From NCBI GenBank assembly GCA_944381085.1, contig CALWJX010000003.1, forward strand, positions 80,616-144,615: DNA of 64,000 nucleotides. The letters run 5' to 3'. The notes below the pieces were generated by a model. That model was given only the letters and a program-made list of their open reading frames with translations, ran no database searches and was not told the DNA's origin. The position numbers and the translations under genes were made by a program. The DNA comes from an uncultured Clostridia bacterium (lineage in GTDB: Bacteria > Bacillota > Clostridia > Oscillospirales > CAG-272). Of this stretch, positions 25,931 to 35,448 are shown in pieces (the stretch's first letter is position 1; every line of letters starts with the position of its first letter).

Positions 25931-25959
25931 ATTATACATCCCGTATTTAAATTTGTCAA
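25931..25959 (-). promoter_or_regulatory. Promoter of tetR
   Basis: On the minus strand TTGACA (25959-25954), 17-nt spacer, TATAAT (25936-25931), 44 nt before the ATG. Confidence 0.82.
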
Positions 25960-26043
25960 GTACCATAACAAAAGCAATTTTAACAAAAATTTTTGAACAA
26001 AAAATTTGCTTTTATTATTTATTTACGGATAATGGCATGACAC

Positions 26044-26072
26044 AAAAAAGGAGTTGACATTACGTCAACCCC
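26044..26072 (-). terminator. Terminator after gltD
   Basis: On the minus strand GGGGTTGAC-GTAAT-GTCAACTCC followed by TTTTTTG. It ends the asnB-gltB-gltD transcript 136 nt past the gltD stop. Confidence 0.85.
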
Positions 26073-26207
26073 TGTATATAAACAAAATAAATATATGCCG
26101 AAATTCCAATACGCATAAGACAGTTTTTCCATTCAAGTCCAGAAATCTATATAATGGTGTCTGCTTGCATACAGCATACAGCTGTGAATTGCGCACAGCG
26201 TGAAGCA

Positions 26208-27689
26208 TTATATCATATTGCTGTACCCCATTAAATACTCATCTACCTCCTTTGCGCACGCTCTCCCCTCGGCTATCGCGTGCACAACAAGAGACTGTCC
26301 GCGGCGTCCGTCTCCCGCCGCAAACACGCCCTTTACGGAAGTGGAATACTTTCCGTTCTCGGTAGAGATACATCCTCTCGCGTTTTTTTCCGCTCCGAAA
26401 GCCTCAGCCACATAATCCTCACACCCTACAAAGCCCGCGGCAATCAGCAGCAATTCACACGGCATATCTTCCTCGCTTTCCTCTACTTCCGTCATGACAG
26501 TCCGTCCGCTTGCCTCGTCCTTTTTGGGAGTCAATTTAACCGTGGTAATTGAACATAAATTTCCTTTGTCATCCGCGTGAAACTTTTTGACAGTAGTCTG
26601 ATAGATTCTGGGGTCGCCTCCGAAAACCGCAATCGACTCCTCCTGACCGTAATCGGTCTTGCAAACGCGAGGCCACTGAGGCCAGGGATTGTTTTCCGCC
26701 CGTTTAAGAGGCGGCCGGGCAAGCATCTCAAGCTGCGCAACGGACTTGCATCCCTGACGGATACAGGTGCCGACACAGTCGTTGCCGGTATCGCCACCGC
26801 CCACGATAATAACATTTTTATCCTTAGCCGTGATTGCAAAACCGTCCGCGTCTCCGATAACCTTTTCGGTTGCCATGGATAAAAAGTCCACGGCAAAATA
26901 AACGCCTTTCACGTCCCTTCCCTCGACTTTAAGATCTCTCGGCTTTTTGGCTCCGCAGCAAATGACTATGGCGTCAAATTCCCGTTTCAGCTCCTCAAAC
27001 GAAATGTCCTTTCCGACGTCGGTTTCCGTCCTGAAAATTATTCCTTCGGATTTCATCAGGTCAATACGCCTTGATACGATTTTTTTGTCAAGCTTCATAT
27101 TCGGAATGCCGTACATCAAGAGTCCTCCGGGACGACGATCCCTTTCAAATACGGTAACGCTGTGACCCCTTTGATTAAGCTGATCGGCAACCGCAAGCCC
27201 GGAGGGTCCCGATCCCACGACGGCAACTCTTTTACCGCTCCTTACTTCGGGTATTTGAGGCGTCATCCAGCCGTTTTCAAATCCCTTTTCGATAATCGCA
27301 AGTTCATTGTCATGAACGGTTACCGGCTGACCGTTCAGCCCGCAGGTACATGCCGCCTCGCAAAGCGCGGGACATACTCTGCCCGTGAACTCGGGAAAAT
27401 TGTTGGTCTTAAGCAGTCTTGAAAGCGCCTCGCGCCAATTTTCCCGGTATATCTCATCGTTCCATTCGGGTATCAGGTTATGCAGCGGGCATCCGCTCAC
27501 CATGCCGGCATATACCGCTCCCGCCTGGCAGAACGGGACTCCGCAGTTCATGCATCTTGACGCCTGTTCTCTGCGCCTTTCACCTGACATCGGTATTTTA
27601 AACTCGGAAAAATCGCGTATGCGCTCTTTGGGAGAGACGCTTCCGTTCCCTTCTCTTTCATATTCCATGAATCCTGTTGCTTTTCCCAT
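26208..27689 (-). CDS. gltD: Glutamate synthase small subunit (NADPH)
   Basis: 493 residues, normal length. The N-terminal domain has the two Cys clusters for 4Fe-4S centres (CMNCGVPFCQ ... GCPLHNLIPEWND and CPALCEAACTCG), then the FAD site VAVVGSGPSGLA (about 150) and the NADPH site NVIIVGGGDTGNDC (about 290), ending with the second FAD motif GVFAAGDGRRGQS. It passes electrons from NAD(P)H to the large subunit. The gene starts 12 nt after the gltB stop, so the two are one operon. A similar protein alone can serve other oxidoreductases, but pairing with gltB settles the role. Confidence 0.96.
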   Translation of the reverse strand: MGKATGFMEYEREGNGSVSPKERIRDFSEFKIPMSGERRREQASRCMNCGVPFCQAGAVYAGMVSGCPLHNLIPEWNDEIYRENWREALSRLLKTNNFPEFTGRVCPALCEAACTCGLNGQPVTVHDNELAIIEKGFENGWMTPQIPEVRSGKRVAVVGSGPSGLAVADQLNQRGHSVTVFERDRRPGGLLMYGIPNMKLDKKIVSRRIDLMKSEGIIFRTETDVGKDISFEELKREFDAIVICCGAKKPRDLKVEGRDVKGVYFAVDFLSMATEKVIGDADGFAITAKDKNVIIVGGGDTGNDCVGTCIRQGCKSVAQLEMLARPPLKRAENNPWPQWPRVCKTDYGQEESIAVFGGDPRIYQTTVKKFHADDKGNLCSITTVKLTPKKDEASGRTVMTEVEESEEDMPCELLLIAAGFVGCEDYVAEAFGAEKNARGCISTENGKYSTSVKGVFAAGDGRRGQSLVVHAIAEGRACAKEVDEYLMGYSNMI

Positions 27690-27701
27690 AAGTTAACTCC
27701 T

Positions 27702-30700
27702 TTACGCCTTTTGTATCAAATGAAAAGCTTCAAGCCTTGCCTGCTCGGAAGACATCCCCTGTTCTTCGAGCCGTACCGTCTCCGCCATAATTCTCCTGTA
27801 ATCCTCAGGTATGATTTTTTTGAACTTGGGCAAATACTCATCAAAATTTTCAAGTATTTTTTTGCCAAACTCCGAGCCGGTAGCTCTGACATGCGCCTCA
27901 ATAAGACCTCTCAGTTCGCTGACGTCATGAGATTCGGTCACATTGCCCATACTGACCATCTGCTTATTCAATCTCAGATACAGGTCATGGTCCTCGTCAA
28001 GAACGTACGCGATTCCTCCGCTCATGCCCGCGGCAAAGTTTTTCCCGGTGCGTCCGAGTATTACCGCTCTTCCGCCCGTCATATATTCACATCCGTGATC
28101 TCCGCATCCCTCAACTACGGCGATCGCCCCGGAGTTGCGCACACAGAAGCGTTCCCCGGCAATACCGTTGATATATGCCTCTCCGCTTGTCGCGCCGTAC
28201 AACGCCACATTGCCTATAATAATATTCTCATGTGCTTTGAAAGTCGAACCGGACTCCGGTCTTACCGTAAGTTTTCCGCCGGAAAGCCCTTTCCCGAAGT
28301 AGTCGTTTGAATCTCCCGCGAGATTCACAGTCATTCCCTTCGGTATAAACGCCCCGAACGACTGTCCGCCGCCCCCACGGCAATTCACAACGTATGTGTC
28401 GTTCTCAAGAGTGTCTCCGAAGGTCTTGGTGATTACCGAACCGAGTATCGTACCGGCGGTACGATTGACGCTTGAAACATCTACCGTGACGGAATGCGGC
28501 TTTTTCTTTTTGAAATAGGGTTCAAACTCGGGCAGAAGCACCGCCTGGTCCAAGGTTTTCTCAAGCGCAAAATCAAATTTGTCATCAGGATCGTTATGAA
28601 CCGCCGGAAGCGCTTCAAGTATGGCTGACAGATCTATCTTATCCGCTCTCTCGGTGATCCTGTTCTGGCGCACACGGATCTTGTCGGTGCGTCCCACAAG
28701 CTCATCGACCGTTCTCACACCGAGCTTAGCCATAATCTCACGCAGCTCTTGCGCTATAAACATCATAAAATTCATTACATATTCGGGCTTTCCGCAAAAA
28801 CGCTTCCGCAGTTCCGGGTTTTGCGTCGCGATACCCACAGGGCAGGTATCAAGATTGCACACACGCATCATTACACATCCCATGCTTACCAACGGAGCGG
28901 TGGCAAATCCGAATTCCTCGGCGCCCAGAATACATGCTATAGCCACGTCCCGTCCGCTCATCAGCTTACCGTCGGTCTCAAGCCTTACTCTTGTGCGAAG
29001 ACCGTTGCGTATTAATGTCTGATGCGCCTCCGCAAGACCAAGCTCCCACGGAAGTCCCGCGTGATGAATGGAGCTTTTAGGGGCCGCGCCGGTTCCTCCG
29101 TCATATCCCGATATCAGGACCACTCCCGCCCCCGCTTTCGCGACGCCCGCGGCAATAGTTCCGACTCCCGCCTCCGAAACCAGCTTGACCGAAATACGCG
29201 CGTCTCTGTTCGCGTTTTTCAGGTCGTAGATCAGCTGCGCCAGATCCTCGATGGAATAAATATCGTGATGCGGCGGAGGCGAGATAAGCGACACTCCAGG
29301 CGTGGAATATCTGGTTTTGGCTATCCATGGATATACTTTTTTCCCGGGAAGATGTCCTCCCTCGCCGGGCTTGGCGCCCTGGGCCATTTTTATCTGAATT
29401 TCTTTAGCGCTGCAAAGATACGCGCTTGTCACTCCGAACCTGCCGGACGCGACCTGCTTTATGGCGCTGTTCTTTTCAGTGCCGAAGCGAGCCGGGTCCT
29501 CGCCGCCTTCACCGGAATTAGATTTACCCTGAAGTCTGTTCATAGCTATTGCCATGCATGTGTGCGCTTCTTCCGAAATGGAGCCGTAGGACATCGCACC
29601 CGTTTTGAATCTCTTGACTATTTCACTCGCCGGCTCCACCTCGGAAAGCGGAACTCCTCCGTTTTCGTCCCAGACAAACTCAAGCAATCCTCTTAGCGTA
29701 TGAGGTCTTCTTTCATCATCGACCATGGCTGTATATTCCTTGAATTTCTCATATGACCCCGTATGTGTGGCTTCTCTGAGCGCGACTATGGTCTCGGGAC
29801 TGTACAAATGGTCTTCGGCGTTCTTTCCGGAACGCAGCTTATGCGTTCCTACGCTGTCAAGAGTCGTATCCACACCGAATCCCAACGGGTCAAACGCGTG
29901 GTTATGCCGCCATTCTACCGCTTCTTCAATCTCCGCAAGCCCTATGCCTTCTACCGGGCTTACAGTATTGGTAAAGTATTTGTCGATAACCGCTTTTGAA
30001 ATCCCGACCGCCTCAAATATCTGAGCCGACTGGTACGACTGCAAAGTAGAGATTCCCATTTTCGACGCGATTTTGACAATCCCGCGCAATATAGCTTTGT
30101 TATAATCCGCAATCGCGGTATGATAGTCCTTGTCAAGCCTTCCGCTGTCAATCATCTCGGCAATACATTCCTGGGCAAGATAGGGATTGATAGCCCTTGC
30201 CCCGTATCCCAGAAGAAGAGCAAACTGGTGAACGTCTCTCGGTTCTCCGCTTTCCAGAATAATCGAAACGGCTGTACGCTTTTTGGTGCGTATGAGATAC
30301 TGCTCCATTGCGGAAACCGCGAGCAAGGACGGAATAGCAACATGGTTCTCATCGATCCCTCTGTCAGACAGTATAATTATATTCGCGCCGTCACGATACG
30401 CGCGGTCACACTCCACAAAAAGTCTGTCAAGAGCCTTTTCCAAAGAGGTGTTCTTATAATACAAAAGCGAAACTGTCTGTACCCTGAAGCCTGTTTTTTT
30501 CATGTTACGGATTTTCATAAGGTCGACGGAAGTCAGTATCGGATTCCTTATCTGTAGCACCGCGCAGTTTTCGGGCTTTTCGTCGAGCAGATTGCCGTCC
30601 GAACCTGCATAGACCGTCGTATCCGTGACAACCTCCTCGCGCAGCGCGTCAATCGGAGGGTTTGTCACCTGCGCGAACAGCTGCTTAAAATAATTGAAAA

Positions 30701-32219
30701 GCGGCTGATGCTTTTCTGACAAAACCGCAAGCGGCACGTCTATTCCCATTGAGGCTATAGGCTCCGTGCCGTTTTTTGCCATCGGAAGAATCGCGTCGGT
30801 CAGATCCTCATATGTGTATCCGAACACTTTTAATAAGCGGTCTCTCTCCTCTTTTGTATACTGAGGCACCTTGGCGTTAGGAACAGGTAATTCCGAGAGA
30901 GTGACAAGATACTTGTCAAGCCATTCGCCGTAAGGCTGCCTTGAGGCATACGTCTGCTTACACTCTTCGTCCGAAATCACTCTTTTCTCTCTCATATCCA
31001 CCAGCAGCATTTTTCCCGGTTCAAGTCTGGACTTGCGCGCAATATTCTCAGCGGGAATATCAAGCACCCCGACCTCGGAGGAAAGTATCAGACGTCTGTC
31101 CTTTGTAATATAATATCTCGCCGGTCTGAGACCGTTGCGGTCAAGCACCGCTCCCATAATGTCCCCGTCGGAAAACAGTATCGCGGCGGGACCGTCCCAC
31201 GGCTCCATCATGGTAGCGTAATAACGGTACAAGTCCCTTTTGCTCCGTGAAATTGACGGGTCGTTTTTCCATGGCTCGGGAATCGTTATCATGACCGCGA
31301 GTGGAAGCGGTATGCCGTTCATAGTCAGAAACTCCAGAGTGTTATCAAGCATTGCCGAGTCCGAGCCCGCCGCGTTGATTACGGGCAGGACCTTATCCAT
31401 GTCCTTTTCCATACATGACGAATGCATGGTCTCTTCCCTTGCAAGCATTCTGTCCGCGTTTCCGCGTATGGTATTTATCTCTCCGTTGTGAAGAATAAAG
31501 CGGTTTGGATGCGCCCGCTCCCAGCTCGGAGTGGTATTTGTGGAAAAACGCGAATGTACCATAGCAAGCGCGCTTTCATAATCATCGTCCTGCAAATCGG
31601 CATAAAACCTGCGAAGCTGATTTACAAGAAACATCCCCTTATACACAACAGTACGGGACGACAATGAAGAAACATATGTGTTGTCGTTGCTTTGCTCAAA
31701 TATTCTGCGGATAACATACAGCTTGCGGTCAAACTCAAGACCTTTTTTAAGGTTGTCGGGACGCGCCACAAAGCATTGGCAAATGTACGGCATAGTGTCC
31801 TTCGCGCGCTGCCCCAGAATATCCGCGTTTACCGGAACATCTCTCCAGAAAAGGAACTTAACCCCTTCTTTTGAACATATGACCTCAAACATTTTCTGCG
31901 CCTGACGGCGTTTCAGCGGATTTTGAGGGAAAAAGAACATACCTACGCCGTAGTCACGGACTCCGCCCAGATCCACGCCGAACATTTCAGCGGTCTTTTT
32001 AAAGAAACGGTGAGATACCTCAAGCATAACTCCCACTCCGTCGCCTATGGTACCGCTTGCGTCCTTACCCGCTCTGTGCTCAAGTCTCTCAACTATGCAT
32101 AACGCGTCATTGACAATAGAATGTGAGGCAATACCGTCAATGCTGACAACAGCCCCTATACCACATGCATCATGCTCATACGCTTCATTGTATAAAGTTT
32201 TCTGTTCTGACTGGCTCAT
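27702..32219 (-). CDS. gltB: Glutamate synthase large subunit
   Basis: 1505 residues from ATG 32219, preceded by GGAGAATTGAT; the longer frame to 32300 runs into asnB. Domains in order: class II glutaminase with the nucleophile Cys18 in HDACGIG, which requires removal of the preceding residues; central domain; FMN-binding synthase barrel with the 3Fe-4S cluster CVMMRVCNLDTCPVG; C-terminal GXGXG beta-helix (DHGCEYMTGGRAVILG). It converts glutamine and 2-oxoglutarate to two glutamates, with ammonia channelled between sites. Lies 11 nt after asnB and 12 nt before gltD in one operon. Confidence 0.97.
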   Translation of the reverse strand: MSQSEQKTLYNEAYEHDACGIGAVVSIDGIASHSIVNDALCIVERLEHRAGKDASGTIGDGVGVMLEVSHRFFKKTAEMFGVDLGGVRDYGVGMFFFPQNPLKRRQAQKMFEVICSKEGVKFLFWRDVPVNADILGQRAKDTMPYICQCFVARPDNLKKGLEFDRKLYVIRRIFEQSNDNTYVSSLSSRTVVYKGMFLVNQLRRFYADLQDDDYESALAMVHSRFSTNTTPSWERAHPNRFILHNGEINTIRGNADRMLAREETMHSSCMEKDMDKVLPVINAAGSDSAMLDNTLEFLTMNGIPLPLAVMITIPEPWKNDPSISRSKRDLYRYYATMMEPWDGPAAILFSDGDIMGAVLDRNGLRPARYYITKDRRLILSSEVGVLDIPAENIARKSRLEPGKMLLVDMREKRVISDEECKQTYASRQPYGEWLDKYLVTLSELPVPNAKVPQYTKEERDRLLKVFGYTYEDLTDAILPMAKNGTEPIASMGIDVPLAVLSEKHQPLFNYFKQLFAQVTNPPIDALREEVVTDTTVYAGSDGNLLDEKPENCAVLQIRNPILTSVDLMKIRNMKKTGFRVQTVSLLYYKNTSLEKALDRLFVECDRAYRDGANIIILSDRGIDENHVAIPSLLAVSAMEQYLIRTKKRTAVSIILESGEPRDVHQFALLLGYGARAINPYLAQECIAEMIDSGRLDKDYHTAIADYNKAILRGIVKIASKMGISTLQSYQSAQIFEAVGISKAVIDKYFTNTVSPVEGIGLAEIEEAVEWRHNHAFDPLGFGVDTTLDSVGTHKLRSGKNAEDHLYSPETIVALREATHTGSYEKFKEYTAMVDDERRPHTLRGLLEFVWDENGGVPLSEVEPASEIVKRFKTGAMSYGSISEEAHTCMAIAMNRLQGKSNSGEGGEDPARFGTEKNSAIKQVASGRFGVTSAYLCSAKEIQIKMAQGAKPGEGGHLPGKKVYPWIAKTRYSTPGVSLISPPPHHDIYSIEDLAQLIYDLKNANRDARISVKLVSEAGVGTIAAGVAKAGAGVVLISGYDGGTGAAPKSSIHHAGLPWELGLAEAHQTLIRNGLRTRVRLETDGKLMSGRDVAIACILGAEEFGFATAPLVSMGCVMMRVCNLDTCPVGIATQNPELRKRFCGKPEYVMNFMMFIAQELREIMAKLGVRTVDELVGRTDKIRVRQNRITERADKIDLSAILEALPAVHNDPDDKFDFALEKTLDQAVLLPEFEPYFKKKKPHSVTVDVSSVNRTAGTILGSVITKTFGDTLENDTYVVNCRGGGGQSFGAFIPKGMTVNLAGDSNDYFGKGLSGGKLTVRPESGSTFKAHENIIIGNVALYGATSGEAYINGIAGERFCVRNSGAIAVVEGCGDHGCEYMTGGRAVILGRTGKNFAAGMSGGIAYVLDEDHDLYLRLNKQMVSMGNVTESHDVSELRGLIEAHVRATGSEFGKKILENFDEYLPKFKKIIPEDYRRIMAETVRLEEQGMSSEQARLEAFHLIQKA

Positions 32220-32230
32220 ATCAATTCTCC

Positions 32231-33811
32231 TTATCTTCCGCTGTCTCCGTAGTTCGCGAGTACCCGCGCGGACGGGTCGTCTACATTGCAGCCTTTCCAA
32301 TCCTTATTCGGCATCCAAAAGTCCGCTATCATCTCCGCCTGACCCGGATAATATCTTTCAAACAATTCCCGGTACATAAGAGATTCTTTGGTGAAAGGCG
32401 TGGCATAACCGTATTTTTCCCTTTTTTCCTCGTATTCATTATCGGTGTAAAGCTTTTCCGCGTATTCCTTGAGATAGTCCACCATTGAATGTCCGACGGC
32501 GTCGCTGAACGCCGCTTTCTCACGCATCAGTATATCCGGCGGAAGATAGTCGCCCTCAAATGCGTGACGCAATAAATATTTTCCTTTATTGTATTTGTTT
32601 AATTTGATTTCCGGATCAAGACTCATGACATATTCAACAAAGTCCAGGTCTCCGAACGGCACGCGCGCCTCAAGCGAATTGTCCGAAATACAGCGGTCGG
32701 CGCGCAATACGTCGTACATGTAAAGCTCCCTTACCCTCTTTTGCGATTCCCTTTGAAACTCTTCGGCAGACGGCGCGAAATCGGTATATTTATATCCGAA
32801 AAGCTCATCTGAGATCTCTCCGGTAAGCAATACTCTCAGGTCTGTGTTTTCATGTATGTATTTGCATACAAGATACATGCCGATCGACGCTCTTATCGTC
32901 GTGATGTCATACGTACCGAGCAATGCCGCAACCTCCGGCAAAGCCTTGATAACATCGTCCCTGTTAATAATGACCTCAGTGTGCTCGGAGCCTATATAAT
33001 CGGCAACCCGCTTTGCGTATTTGAGGTCGATGGCGTCGGTGCTCATTCCTATGGCAAAAGTTTTAACAGGCTTTTTTTGAAGCTTGGAGGCGACGGCGCA
33101 TACCAGAGACGAATCAAGTCCTCCGGACAGCAAAAATCCCAAAGGCGCGTCCGCGTCAAGGCGTTTCTCTATGCCCGCGATAAGCTTTTCCCGGATTTTT
33201 CCGCACGCGGTCTCTATATCGTCATAGCATACCTTTTCAACTTTTCCTATATCTCTGTAACATATAAATCTGCCGTCTTTATAGTAATGTCCCGGAGGAA
33301 ACGGCATTATTCTCTCACACAGCCCGACAAGGTTTTTCGCCTCGCTCGCGAAGACTGTTTCCCCGTACCGGTCATATCCGTAAAACAGAGGTCTTATGCC
33401 TATCGGGTCTCTTGCCGCGATATACCTCCGCGTTTTTGCGTCGTATATTATCATCGCATATTCCGCGTCGAGCATTCCGAACATTTCGTCGCTGTACTCT
33501 TTGTAAAGCGGAAGTATGATTTCGCAGTCAGAGTCGCTTACAAACCTGTATCCTTTGGCTTCAAGTTCTTTTTTTTGCTTGCGGAAGCCGTAAAGCTCCC
33601 CGTTGCAAACCACATAGCTTCCGTCCATTTCAAACGGCTGCATACCGCTTTCGCTCAGCCCCATAATCGCAAGCCGGTGAAATCCCAACAGTCCGTTGCC
33701 GGTGTTTATGATACGTGACATATCCGGTCCTCTCGATACCGTTTTGTCAAAACCCAGTTTAAATTCTTCTGTCGGCATTCCAGTGCCGCAGCATCCCATT
33801 ATTGAACACAT
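32231..33811 (-). CDS. asnB: Asparagine synthase (glutamine-hydrolysing)
   Basis: 526 residues from ATG 33811; GGGAGGACAGG lies just upstream and the codon after ATG is Cys, the required N-terminal nucleophile (MCSIMG). N-terminal class II glutaminase (about 1-200) and C-terminal ATP-pyrophosphatase domain with LLSGGLDSSLV (about 235-245). It makes asparagine from aspartate, glutamine and ATP. First gene of asnB-gltB-gltD, so glutamine-derived nitrogen to Asn and Glu is controlled together. The C-terminal YPGQAEMIADFWMPNKDW is typical for the bacterial AsnB group. Confidence 0.95.
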   Translation of the reverse strand: MCSIMGCCGTGMPTEEFKLGFDKTVSRGPDMSRIINTGNGLLGFHRLAIMGLSESGMQPFEMDGSYVVCNGELYGFRKQKKELEAKGYRFVSDSDCEIILPLYKEYSDEMFGMLDAEYAMIIYDAKTRRYIAARDPIGIRPLFYGYDRYGETVFASEAKNLVGLCERIMPFPPGHYYKDGRFICYRDIGKVEKVCYDDIETACGKIREKLIAGIEKRLDADAPLGFLLSGGLDSSLVCAVASKLQKKPVKTFAIGMSTDAIDLKYAKRVADYIGSEHTEVIINRDDVIKALPEVAALLGTYDITTIRASIGMYLVCKYIHENTDLRVLLTGEISDELFGYKYTDFAPSAEEFQRESQKRVRELYMYDVLRADRCISDNSLEARVPFGDLDFVEYVMSLDPEIKLNKYNKGKYLLRHAFEGDYLPPDILMREKAAFSDAVGHSMVDYLKEYAEKLYTDNEYEEKREKYGYATPFTKESLMYRELFERYYPGQAEMIADFWMPNKDWKGCNVDDPSARVLANYGDSGR

Positions 33812-33872
33812 GACCTGTCCTCCCGTAAAAAGCACAATCAAAGTTTTTTAAAGCGCGGCAAATGACGTGTAG

Positions 33873-33909
33873 CCTGATTATTTAAGCCTGATTATTTAAG
33901 CCTGCTTAA
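33873..33909. repeat. Two-and-a-half 14-bp direct repeats before asnB
   Basis: GCCTGATTATTTAA occurs twice in tandem from 33873, followed by the partial GCCTGCTTAA. It lies 60-100 bp upstream of the asnB start, where the operon's promoter should be. It could be a regulator-binding array. No clear -35/-10 pair is seen in 33812-34033. Confidence 0.55.
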
Positions 33910-34033
33910 TCAGACAAACAGACAAACCCACCGCCGCTTAAGACTATGGCGCAAGCCTTTTCCGGCGGCAGATCAAGCTGACGCCGAAAGTATAAAGAAG
34001 TCCTCGCCAGACAGACGGTACATACGCGCCGTG

Positions 34034-34453
34034 TCATATCGGCTTAATAAAAAACAACTCGCCGGGCTGCGCGTATTTGCCGATATCAATCATAATACAC
34101 CCGCAATCCTTATAACCCAATTTTCTGTAAAAATGCTGAGCGTCCTCGTCAGACCGAGTGGAAAGCAAAAGCAGGTCAAAGCCCTTTGATTTCATGTCAT
34201 TTTCCCAATGCTCCATAAGCGTCCGTCCGTATCCCATGCCCCGATACCTGCCGTCCAAATAAATAAGATTGCAAAATGGAATGCTGTCCCAGAACAAATT
34301 GTATCTTAAAATCCCCGCGAAACCGCCCTCGCATAACAGCACATATCCTGTCTTATCTCTTACCTTATTGTAAAACTCTTCTTCCCTCAAATGTCCGTCA
34401 AGCTTAAACCAATTGTCCATATCATCATTCCGAACATATCTGACTTCTAACAT
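34034..34453 (-). CDS. GNAT-family N-acetyltransferase
   Basis: 139 residues. LEVRYVRNDD start, then the acetyl-CoA binding motif DGRYRGMGYGRTLMEHWEND (R-x-x-G-x-G pattern, about residues 70-90) and the late motif HFYRKLGYKDCG. GNAT enzymes acetylate amines of small molecules or protein N termini; substrate is unknown, and the close family includes general predicted acetyltransferases. ATG follows GGAGGGCGA. Preceded by a promoter and a hairpin with U-run at 34575-34658, suggesting attenuation of this gene. Confidence 0.85.
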   Translation of the reverse strand: MLEVRYVRNDDMDNWFKLDGHLREEEFYNKVRDKTGYVLLCEGGFAGILRYNLFWDSIPFCNLIYLDGRYRGMGYGRTLMEHWENDMKSKGFDLLLLSTRSDEDAQHFYRKLGYKDCGCIMIDIGKYAQPGELFFIKPI

Positions 34454-34574
34454 TTCGCCCTCCGCCGTAAAATTTTCCGTAAATGCAAAAACCGATTTCC
34501 TTAAAGTACGCTCTTTAATATTTTGAAAAAATATTCCGATATTTTCCGAATTTTTAAAACAAACGATAAAAAAA

Positions 34575-34606
34575 CAAAAAGCCGACAGACATAACTTGTC
34601 TGCGGC
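34575..34606 (-). terminator. Leader terminator/attenuator before the GNAT gene
   Basis: On the minus strand GCCGCAGACA (34606-34597) loops over AGTTA and pairs with TGTCTG-T-CGGC, followed by TTTTTGTTTTTTT. It lies between the promoter at 34630-34658 and the GNAT start, so the default product would be a short RNA of about 50 nt unless termination is prevented. Confidence 0.7.
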
Positions 34607-34629
34607 CTCTTTGTCGCTTTATGTGAAAC

Positions 34630-34658
34630 ATTATATCACCCTGTATAAAGTTTGTCAA
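34630..34658 (-). promoter_or_regulatory. Promoter upstream of the GNAT leader
   Basis: On the minus strand TTGACA (34658-34653), 17-nt spacer ending in the extended -10 TG, TATAAT (34635-34630). Confidence 0.8.
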
Positions 34659-34751
34659 TAGGCATTTTTTAATAATATGTGAATTATTTGCAAACTCATC
34701 ATTCGCAATGTGATAAAATTAAATATCTTTAAGCCGCGTTGCTTTAACATC

Positions 34752-35429
34752 TCAAATCAGCATGTCCGAGATGATTTTTCCGTCTGACATTTCGATTATC
34801 CTGTCTGTTTGATTCGCGATATGCAGATCATGTGTTACCATAATGACCGTTTGTCCGAGTTCTTGGTTTGACTTGCGCAAAAGTTCTGTTATCTCTCTTG
34901 AATTTTTACTGTCAAGGTTGCCAGTCGGTTCATCCGCCAAAAGCAAAGCGGGAGATGTAATCAGTGCGCGTGCTATCGCGACACGCTGCTGCTGACCGCC
35001 GGACAGTTGATTGGGATAGTAAAATTCCCTGTCCGAAATGTTGAGCATTTTAAGGATTTTCATCAATTCCCTCTCCTCACATACTCTGCCGTCAAGCTCA
35101 AGCGGCAAGGAAATATTTGAGCGCACGTTAAGCATGGGCAGCAGATTAAAAAACTGATAAACAATAGCCACCTTGCGTCTGCGAAAAGCCGACAAATCTT
35201 TGGCGGGCAGCGAATATATATCCTGTCCGTCAACAATTACTTTCCCCTCGGTCGGCTTATCAACGCCGCCGATAAGGTGAAGCAGCGTTGACTTGCCCGA
35301 CCCGCTTGTACCTGTAATCGCCACAAACTCTCCCTTTTCAACCGAAAAAGATACTTTATCAAGGGCAATTGTCTCACTGTCGTATACTTTATACTTTTTT
35401 GTGAGATTTTCTGTTCTCATGATTTCCAT
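34752..35429 (-). CDS. ABC transporter ATP-binding protein (MacB/LolD type)
   Basis: 225 residues from ATG 35429; GAGGGGTG is 6-8 nt upstream, while the in-frame GTG at 35438 overlaps that site. Walker A GTSGSGKST, Q-loop YQFFNLLPMLNVRSN, signature LSGGQQQRV, Walker B LLLADEPTGNLD. Downstream of, and on the same strand as, the FtsX-like permease (35449-36783) with a 19-nt gap, so the two make one envelope-type ABC system. Similar pairs handle antimicrobial peptides or lipoproteins. No two-component regulator is adjacent. Confidence 0.92.
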   Translation of the reverse strand: MEIMRTENLTKKYKVYDSETIALDKVSFSVEKGEFVAITGTSGSGKSTLLHLIGGVDKPTEGKVIVDGQDIYSLPAKDLSAFRRRKVAIVYQFFNLLPMLNVRSNISLPLELDGRVCEERELMKILKMLNISDREFYYPNQLSGGQQQRVAIARALITSPALLLADEPTGNLDSKNSREITELLRKSNQELGQTVIMVTHDLHIANQTDRIIEMSDGKIISDMLI

Positions 35430-35448
35430 ACGTTTCACCCCTCGCGAC

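Noticed and set aside
26160..26225. CATACAGC-rich sequence after gltD as a degraded 83-bp element
   Set aside because: Only the short CATACAGC string is shared; no paired second arm or CCGGACAG block is seen.
29022..29696. Long frame opposite gltB, together with many others over gltB, pgk and the GH95 gene
   Set aside because: These are antisense shadows of strongly conserved genes, without ribosome binding sites or recognisable motifs.
32852..33718. A 288-codon + strand frame within asnB
   Set aside because: It is antisense to well-conserved asnB codons, with no start signals.
34575..34606. The GNAT leader hairpin as a fourth member of the 83-bp element family
   Set aside because: Only the GCCGCAG/CTGTC edges resemble it; the long first stem, loop blocks and TCCGGG order are absent.
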